From positions 1 to 10,911 of the forward strand of contig CAKONX010000038.1 of NCBI GenBank assembly GCA_934098345.1: a DNA stretch of 10,911 bases. Direction: 5' to 3'. The DNA is from an uncultured Bacilli bacterium. GTDB lineage: Bacteria > Bacillota_I > Bacilli_A > RF39 > UBA660. Under the pieces are notes generated by a model. It was not told where the DNA came from and did no database searches. It saw nothing but the letters and a program-made list of their open reading frames with translations. A program made the translations under genes and the position numbers. Position 1 is the first letter of the stretch, and every line of letters begins with the position of its first letter. Positions 6,401 to 10,911 of this stretch are shown piece by piece.

Positions 6401-9400
6401 AGTATAAAAATAAAACCAATTGTTGGCTCTGCAACAACTGGTAAATACAAACTTGAAATCACTTATGAAAAAGATGGAGTTACTTCAGTAGCTGAAAAAG
6501 AATTTGAAGTAACTGGTAAATTCTATGATTTAAATATCTCACTTCAAGGTAAATATAAAGAAAATGAAGATGGAGCTATAGTTGAAAAAGAAGATAATAA
6601 AGTAGTTTTAACTTATGCAAGAAATGTATCTAAATTGGGAAGAGTATATATATCAACTTCTTATGTTGATGATGTTAAAAATATCGTACCAAGTATTAAA
6701 AGAATATTTGTTGGTGGAGAAGAAGAACTTATTCATGATGCATCAACTTCATCTTTTAAAAATGCTGAAGGTAAAACAATATTTACATATTCTTATGAAT
6801 CAACTAATATAAATTCATATCAAGATTATTATATATTTAAACTTACTAATGAAGTTGATAACGCTGAAATAGGAAATTATGAATTAAGTTTCTCATATCA
6901 AGAAGGTACTAATGATTTAATTACTAAAAAAATTAGCTTTGCTGTAACTAAAGACGAATATATTGTTGAACTTACAAACAGAACAACTAAAGCTAATGAT
7001 GATGGTTTATTTATCTATTATGATATAAATACTGAACATATTAAAGAATCTGAATTAGATAATATTAAATATACAATATATTATCATGATGCTACTCAAA
7101 GAAAAGATATTGATGTTTCAAGTGAAGATTCAACAAAAAAAATGTTTAAAATAAGAGACAATTGGAATTTAACAAGTGGACCAAATTATAAAGGAAAACT
7201 TATAATTGAATTAATTCAAAATAGAGTAGATATGAATGGCTCTTACTATATTGTTGTAGAATATTCATCAACAGCAAATGAATATGAACTTACAGATAAT
7301 GGAAAATTAAAAGATTTATTTGAATGGAATTTTGAAAGTGTTGATATAACAAGCGTATATGATGAAGACGGAACACCTGTAAAAATAAATGGTTTCTATA
7401 ATAACTTAACTGATAGAACAATAGATGTTAAAATAAAATCTCCTTATGAAAAAAATATTTCATGGGTAATTAATAAAGACTGTGTAAGTGGTACATGTGA
7501 TCCAACAGTTGGAACAAATTATAACAATGTATTTACAGAAACAAATACAACAAAAGATGACAAAAAACTTAAACTTGTATTAAAAGAGAACTTAGATGAA
7601 GTTCAAAAACTTGCAAGTGGTACTTATGCTTTAGTATTATATTATACAAATACTGATTATAAAGTTTATAAATTCGATGTTGAAGAAGATTACATCGATA
7701 TTATATTTGATAAAGAACATAGCTTAGTTTATTCAAGAATAAATGATAGTACAGTTTCTGATGGATTATTTACTAACAAACCTGGTAAAATTTATGTTCC
7801 AGTTAAAGTTAGGGGTCCAAAATATGATAACGAAAACATTAAAATAAAAATAACTGATGAAACTGGTAATACAGATTATACAAATTACTTTGAATATAAT
7901 CGTTTAAGCTTTAACGAAACTCATAATCTTGATATAGATTATACAGGTACAAAATTGCTTCCAGCTGGTAAATATATGTTAACAATGGAATACGCAACTG
8001 ATTCTAAAGTAGTTAAAGATGTTTTAAATTTCACGGTTAATCAAACATATTTTAATTTCTATTTTAAAGATACAACTTATGAACCAAATCCACTTATTCC
8101 AAATAATGAAACTGGTGGAAAAATAAAATACTTGATTAATACTGAAGATATAAAAAATATTCAAACAAGTGAATCTGGAATTGATTCAGAATCTAATAAG
8201 CATGTATTCAGTAGGAATACAAGAATATATAATAGTAATAATGAAGATGTTACAAGTAAATTTAATATTTATGCTAAAAACTATGCTAAAGATTTTACAT
8301 CATTTGAATTATATGTAGAATATGAGAAAAATGCGATTACTCCAGGGGGTTACAAATTAGTAACATATTACCAAATGGATGGATTCAAAAGAGAAAAAGA
8401 AACAACATTTGAAGTAGTTGACTATAAAAAAGAATTTAATATTAAAAATGTTAATATAATTACTAATGCAGTAGATGGTAATTTACATAATAATGTTGAT
8501 GCAACTATTGAAGTTACTTTAGAAAGTGAATTCCAATTATTTGCATCTGATATGGATGTCAAAATTTTAAATAGTAAAGGTGAAGATGTTACAAGTAAAT
8601 TTGAAATAGAAAAATTTAATTATAAAACTAATATTTACTATGACAAAGATACTAATCTTGAACCAGGAGAATATAGAATTGTTTATACATATCAAGAAAA
8701 TAATGGAACAAAAGTTGTAAAAGAAACTACTATTAGAATGTATTCAATTTATAAAGAAATAAAACTTGATAATATGGAAGCTAATACTAAACCAATATAT
8801 GCTGATCAAAATAATATGTCATATACATTTAAAGTTCTAGGTTCAATCAGTAATGATGAAGCAAGTAAATTAAAAGCAAAAATATATGATGAAGAAGGTA
8901 ATATCCTTTATAGTGATATAACTCTTGATAATATTACTCCTTCATTTGAAGTTGTTAATAACTTCTTAAACGATGGAACATTTAAAATAAATATCATACC
9001 TTTTAAAGCAAGAGTAGGTAAATATTATATTGAACTTTACTATTATGAAGATGAACTTTCTTACAGTGTTTCAAATAAATTAGAATTCACAATTGATGAT
9101 ACTCATTATAAAGTTAATTTGAGTGATTCCTCATATATTAAAGAAAATGTTAACTATGGTGATAACTTAATATATGATGCTGATGGAGCTAAAGGTTATT
9201 ATGAATTTACTTCATCATATGATAATAGTAAGTTAGATGCATATTCAATTCGTTCTTATAAAGGTTTAACTTTAGTTGATGAAGTAAAACTTAATGTTGA
9301 ATCTTTAAATGATCTATTAAAGTCTGATTTTATAACTGGTGCTTTAACTGATGGTGAAATTGATTTCTATATTTGTATAAATGGTTTACCATATACAAAG

Positions 9401-10081
9401 ATTACTAAAGAAGTAAGTAAATATATTAAGATTACTGAACTTCTTATACCAGATGAAATTACTTTATATAATGGTGAAGAAAGAGAACTTGTAATTGATG
9501 CAACTCCAAGTAACTATACAAATAAATCATTTGAAATTATAAGTGATAATGATTCAGTTACTATAAACAATAGAGTAATTAAAGGTAATAAAGTAGGAAG
9601 TGCAAATGTCACTGTTAAAAATAAAGATATTACTAAACAAATAAAAGTTAATGTACTAGAAAGATTAACATCTAATGTATTTGAAATAAATTACTCTGAA
9701 CATACAATATTTGTAAATTCAATGACTCAAAAGAATATAAATAAAAATGACTTCTTATCTAGATTAAGAGGAGTTGTAAGTAATTATAAAATACTAGATA
9801 AAAATAATAACAATATTACATCATCTGTAACAAATATTGGTACTAATATGAGCTTAGTTAATGGTAATGAAACTTATAAAATAATTGTTATAGGTGACTT
9901 AAATGGTGATGGAAAAATTAATGTATTCGATGTTTCAATGCTTTATAACTATGTTAGGGGTAAAACAAACTTGGATAAATATACATTAAAAGCAGCTGCT
10001 ATAAGAAAACAAAATCAAATAAAAGTTGCTGATGTATCAAAACTATATAGTTTTGTAAGAGATAGGATAAGTGGTATTTAA
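3449..10081 (+). CDS. Giant secreted multi-domain adhesin-like protein with Ig-like repeats, BIG2-like domain and C-terminal dockerin
   Basis: The product is 2210 residues. A basic N-terminus and hydrophobic core (about 9-22) make a signal peptide or N-terminal anchor; no lipobox or clear AxA cleavage site is seen. Two Ig-like modules (to about 267) precede a distinct region (about 300-800) with its own F-x-x-x-Y repeat, then a train of Ig-like modules (about 840-1890), each marked by a G-x-Y strand. A BIG2-like domain (about 1995-2071) and a linker module follow, and the C-terminus is a dockerin (2149-2210) whose first calcium loop, GDLNGDGKINVFD, is intact. There is no LPxTG signal, no S-layer homology domain and no recognisable catalytic domain, so the likely role is structural or adhesive, displayed through the dockerin. 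ATG 3449 is preferred to an in-frame GTG at 3440, which sits only two bases behind the AGGA site. The stop overlaps the next start by one base. The exact ligand is unknown. Confidence 0.88.
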   Translation: MRGYVSKSIKIISFLLIFLFSINSRNFKTVGIVTSTSNELNKTFYKSSSDEIVSAFSDITTRNTLGGSELYRDRISYIEANFTVFIAGNYSVKINNSYTHDFNASITQSGSNIKVKLTPISGADITPGSYKISLVNSVGTSFGDATFDVLKYYNNYNVSASLINGNGHANEENTWKINFDNIAGKIGELINSNNFSNFSVSIRNVNGGPELVGSKFTVDKNGPITIKNNFINYPTPGTYTVTVTHTANDYEPKNFNATTQITVKNRNINLGANTNESYRYIVSQKEFPYLEIKRMFEETDATDTTKKVSKVTYYPLDDSQKRLSLVTEKVSDFTKKYPTADLNSIPLSGDGYTIFDYTVSSSVSLKITNYDETNITYILGADTYTDTVENFETKYPGVITQLKNTYTFDTDGKLLKVLKEVRNVSELSSISQIIFASSGGEFTFTFKNYSGVNESELKNVLSKATITSNDGVCSSSDGTLCNSKNDKFDLSCSIANEVDTSGNVTTKGFICHVKYSNTLEKYGNGNKNKDSSLYHINLNFADADPKQIDFSLYDQAIDYYLTSEYDKHVGEKDELINLTLPPANMRYNYYLGLYLVKGGMKQDTLSDDPITTRIFDRHVEYVNEEGLVTTDLANAELRYYDVATFQIKIKKYIDDKVTFDLWLNDVSQGEKTMSTAEFLATYKIDDRYPSCGTTDPNYLKCYGYNADGTINDTSPFKSDSFIDASVKNTPKIDILKFYPKGDDQYIKFVENKKTTRDYTLEKFKATYPEMYYLLITKFIFDENGDIQHGKFMGELKIYEENGKPIEGHEVTDQFKFTPENGRSSDAETPEKAVTVVPKTEVKAGTYYVYTQYGTLPSIGYINQDVNGEEATISKALFPEMWKQNIHMSSMNYAAPIYQMEITSSDITNVGNDEKRLYNNIDGEINFNLETDFIYSSIDESGKSRFKAKILEINGENVTDVTNKKFKVVDEAYNVSDGEITKANSSIKIKPIVGSATTGKYKLEITYEKDGVTSVAEKEFEVTGKFYDLNISLQGKYKENEDGAIVEKEDNKVVLTYARNVSKLGRVYISTSYVDDVKNIVPSIKRIFVGGEEELIHDASTSSFKNAEGKTIFTYSYESTNINSYQDYYIFKLTNEVDNAEIGNYELSFSYQEGTNDLITKKISFAVTKDEYIVELTNRTTKANDDGLFIYYDINTEHIKESELDNIKYTIYYHDATQRKDIDVSSEDSTKKMFKIRDNWNLTSGPNYKGKLIIELIQNRVDMNGSYYIVVEYSSTANEYELTDNGKLKDLFEWNFESVDITSVYDEDGTPVKINGFYNNLTDRTIDVKIKSPYEKNISWVINKDCVSGTCDPTVGTNYNNVFTETNTTKDDKKLKLVLKENLDEVQKLASGTYALVLYYTNTDYKVYKFDVEEDYIDIIFDKEHSLVYSRINDSTVSDGLFTNKPGKIYVPVKVRGPKYDNENIKIKITDETGNTDYTNYFEYNRLSFNETHNLDIDYTGTKLLPAGKYMLTMEYATDSKVVKDVLNFTVNQTYFNFYFKDTTYEPNPLIPNNETGGKIKYLINTEDIKNIQTSESGIDSESNKHVFSRNTRIYNSNNEDVTSKFNIYAKNYAKDFTSFELYVEYEKNAITPGGYKLVTYYQMDGFKREKETTFEVVDYKKEFNIKNVNIITNAVDGNLHNNVDATIEVTLESEFQLFASDMDVKILNSKGEDVTSKFEIEKFNYKTNIYYDKDTNLEPGEYRIVYTYQENNGTKVVKETTIRMYSIYKEIKLDNMEANTKPIYADQNNMSYTFKVLGSISNDEASKLKAKIYDEEGNILYSDITLDNITPSFEVVNNFLNDGTFKINIIPFKARVGKYYIELYYYEDELSYSVSNKLEFTIDDTHYKVNLSDSSYIKENVNYGDNLIYDADGAKGYYEFTSSYDNSKLDAYSIRSYKGLTLVDEVKLNVESLNDLLKSDFITGALTDGEIDFYICINGLPYTKITKEVSKYIKITELLIPDEITLYNGEERELVIDATPSNYTNKSFEIISDNDSVTINNRVIKGNKVGSANVTVKNKDITKQIKVNVLERLTSNVFEINYSEHTIFVNSMTQKNINKNDFLSRLRGVVSNYKILDKNNNNITSSVTNIGTNMSLVNGNETYKIIVIGDLNGDGKINVFDVSMLYNYVRGKTNLDKYTLKAAAIRKQNQIKVADVSKLYSFVRDRISGI
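4370..5810 (+). repeat. Region of four diverged repeats with F-x-x-x-Y-P core in the giant protein
   Basis: Within the giant protein, FTKKYP (residue 333), FETKYP (391), FLATYK (678) and FKATYP (763) each follow a strand-like segment with an I/V-K-x-x-x-Y pattern and acidic turns; the second and fourth are followed by F-D-x-(D/N)-G. This differs from the flanking Ig-like modules and suggests a separate domain family, present as two pairs. The family is not recognised. Confidence 0.5.
5978..9115 (+). repeat. Train of Ig-like repeats in the giant protein
   Basis: A G-x-Y followed by alternating hydrophobic residues recurs at residues 844, 998, 1142, 1264, 1391, 1507, 1633, 1740 and 1857, with spacings of 154, 144, 122, 127, 116, 126, 107 and 117. 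Each is followed by a (Y/F)-containing strand and a new module start. Two earlier copies are at 128 and 237. DNA identity between units is low, so the repeats are old rather than freshly amplified. Confidence 0.7.
9431..9660 (+). other. BIG2-like Ig domain of the giant protein
   Basis: Residues 1995-2071 show the BIG2 layout: an opening strand with IPDEITLYNGEE, then ATPSNYTNKSFEI, a short turn with VTINNRVIKG and a closing strand GSANVTVKN. BIG2 domains are common stalk modules in bacterial surface proteins. Confidence 0.7.
9893..10078 (+). other. Dockerin domain with a degenerate second calcium loop
   Basis: Residues 2149-2210 form a type I-like dockerin: first loop D2150-x-N2152-x-D2154-G-x-I-N2158-x-x-D2161 plus helix VSMLYNYVRG; second half AAIRKQNQIKVAD (2183-2195) plus helix VSKLYSFVRD. 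In the second loop the acidic or polar ligands at positions 1, 3 and 5 are A, R and Q; only the final Asp remains. Dockerins bind cohesins, and both following genes look cohesin-like. Confidence 0.8.
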
Positions 10082-10521
10082 TGAAAAAGTTACTACTATT
10101 ATTAATATCACTTTTTCCAACTTTTGTTTTTGCTGAAGGCATAACTTATGACTGTCAAGAAAACAAGAATGAAAAAAATTGTACAATGTATGCAGAATCA
10201 AACTTTAATATGAGTGCAATTGAATATCATATTAAAGGAAAAGTTTCTAACTTTGTTGCTACAAACAACTGGTTAGGTGATTATGAAAATGGTTCAATAC
10301 TTCTTTACACAGATGATTTAAGAAGTGGTAAAGTAGAAATCGGTACAATAACAATTAAAGGTAAAATAAAAGAAGAATATTTAAGTTATGGAGATGATTC
10401 TTTCAAAGAAGTCGTTATCTATGATAAAAGAAATAATAATAAATATTATATAGTAATAATTATAATTGTTGTATTAATATTAAGCATATTAATAGTTTTG
10501 AAAAGGAGGAATAAAAAATGA
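10081..10521 (+). CDS. Small membrane-anchored cohesin-like protein
   Basis: The 146-residue product has a signal peptide (about 1-18, ending FVFA), an extracytoplasmic domain (about 19-115), one C-terminal helix (about 122-140, nearly all I/V/L) and a basic cytoplasmic end KRRNKK. The domain has a cysteine pair (C25, C34) and a motif LGDYENGSILLYTDDLRSG followed by IGTITIKG, which matches the next gene's product (LGEGSNGVIDLYTDSKKSG then IGTVNIKT). This is the pattern of a cohesin-type beta sandwich, but about 95 residues is shorter than the usual 130-150, so it may be a minimal or divergent version. Its ATG overlaps the giant gene's stop by one base and has no strong ribosome binding site, suggesting translational coupling. 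Likely job: receptor at the membrane for the dockerin of the giant protein. The helix is certain; the cohesin assignment is moderately sure. Confidence 0.75.
   Translation: MKKLLLLLISLFPTFVFAEGITYDCQENKNEKNCTMYAESNFNMSAIEYHIKGKVSNFVATNNWLGDYENGSILLYTDDLRSGKVEIGTITIKGKIKEEYLSYGDDSFKEVVIYDKRNNNKYYIVIIIIVVLILSILIVLKRRNKK
10501..10509 (+). promoter_or_regulatory. Strong ribosome binding site for the last gene
   Basis: AAAAGGAGG ends 8 bases before the ATG at 10518 and lies inside the end of the preceding gene. It is the best Shine-Dalgarno match of the three operon genes, so this protein may be made in excess over the giant one. Confidence 0.8.
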
Positions 10522-10911
10522 AAGGAAAATATTTGATTGCATTTGTGCTTCTAATGGTTATACCATTTTATAAAGTAAATGCAGGCTCAGTTAAAGTAAG
10601 CGTAAAATGTAATACAGTTACAGTTGGTGAAACAGCAAAATGTACAATTACAGGTAATGCCTCTGGTGCTGAAGTAACGAGTTTCCATGGAAGAATAAGT
10701 GTAAGTGGCATTGGATCATTTGAATCCTTTCAAACAGGAAGTGGTTTTCTAGGTGAAGGTAGTAATGGTGTAATTGACCTTTATACTGATTCTAAAAAAA
10801 GTGGTACTTTCTCAATTGGAACAGTTAATATTAAAACTAATGCCGTTGGAAGTGGAAACTTAACTATTTCTGGAATAGAAGCAAGTGATGAAAACTTTGA
10901 AAACATAAGTG
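10518..10911 (+). CDS. Secreted cohesin-like domain protein (3' end outside window)
   Basis: The ATG at 10518 overlaps the previous TGA by four bases (ATGA), and the frame stays open for 131 residues to the window edge. A signal peptide (about 1-22, ending VNA) precedes a domain beginning GSVKVSVKC with a VGETAKC motif; the cysteine pair C31 and C42 parallels C25 and C34 of the preceding protein. SVSGIGSFES, then LGEGSNGVIDLYTDSKKSG, FSIGTVNIKT and a final GNLTISGIEA follow the strand order of cohesin domains: a two-cysteine opening, a middle segment near a Gly-rich turn, and a closing strand pair. It is fuller than the preceding protein and probably continues into more domains or an anchor. 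Cohesin assignment rests on motif pattern and on the dockerin two genes upstream; another Ig-like adhesion module is the main alternative. Confidence 0.75.
   Translation, partial: MKGKYLIAFVLLMVIPFYKVNAGSVKVSVKCNTVTVGETAKCTITGNASGAEVTSFHGRISVSGIGSFESFQTGSGFLGEGSNGVIDLYTDSKKSGTFSIGTVNIKTNAVGSGNLTISGIEASDENFENIS

Noticed and set aside
6615..6812. Plus-strand alternative frame inside the giant gene
   Set aside because: Low-complexity shadow frame inside a long coding region with clear repeat structure in the main frame.
9893..10078. EF-hand regulatory domain instead of a dockerin
   Set aside because: The paired loop-helix halves at the extreme C-terminus after a BIG2-like stalk of an exported protein, with cohesin-like neighbours, fit a dockerin better.
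3449..10081. Template repeat for the putative DGR hidden in the window
   Set aside because: Scanning by eye found no GC-rich copy of the variable tail; the rest of the window is uniformly AT-rich.
1..10911. Mycoplasma-type genetic code (TGA as Trp)
   Set aside because: TGA ends the ATPase, zinc-ribbon and small cohesin-like genes at sensible places, and tryptophan is encoded by TGG.
1..10911. CRISPR array, tRNA, rRNA, insertion sequence or integrase
   Set aside because: No regularly spaced identical repeats, no cloverleaf-like segments and no transposase or recombinase motifs were seen.

Overview
The window comes from a low-GC Gram-positive bacterium (Bacillota). Codons are strongly AT-rich, Shine-Dalgarno sites are of the GGAGG type, sigma-A promoters are canonical, and genes end in short AT-rich hairpin terminators. 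TGA is used as a stop (2636-2638 and 10519-10521) and Trp is encoded by TGG, so this is the standard bacterial code. An uncultured gut Bacilli or Erysipelotrichia-like lineage would fit, but that placement is inference.

Layout. (1) 1-258 is the 3' end of a cysteine-rich secreted or surface protein. From about base 105 to the stop its composition switches abruptly to about 52% GC and becomes strikingly poor in adenine, followed by a perfect 10-bp hairpin and another GC-rich non-coding patch. I read this as the variable region of a diversity-generating retroelement (DGR) target; no template repeat or reverse transcriptase lies in the window. A terminator at 392-420 closes this unit. (2) 492-2638 is a two-gene MacB/LolD-type ABC transporter (permease, then ATPase, overlapping by 1 base). 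(3) 2644-3270 on the minus strand is a zinc-ribbon, single-pass membrane protein. It converges on the ATPase gene through a palindrome (2626-2656) that holds both stop codons and acts as a bidirectional terminator. (4) A divergent intergenic region (3271-3448) carries a consensus promoter on each strand and a tandem TGTCG repeat one helical turn apart. (5) 3449 to the window end is a tightly overlapping operon: a 2210-residue secreted protein with many Ig-like repeats, a BIG2-like domain and a C-terminal dockerin, then a small membrane-anchored cohesin-like protein, then the start of a second cohesin-like secreted protein.

How the parts may work together. The giant protein has no visible sorting signal of its own except the dockerin. 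The next gene encodes a cohesin-like domain tethered by a C-terminal membrane helix, and the third gene a second, fuller cohesin-like domain. The simplest reading is a self-contained dockerin-cohesin system that displays a very long adhesin-like fibre on the cell surface, not a cellulosome, since no catalytic domain is recognisable. The DGR-like locus at the left edge would be a second, separately transcribed surface-variation system.
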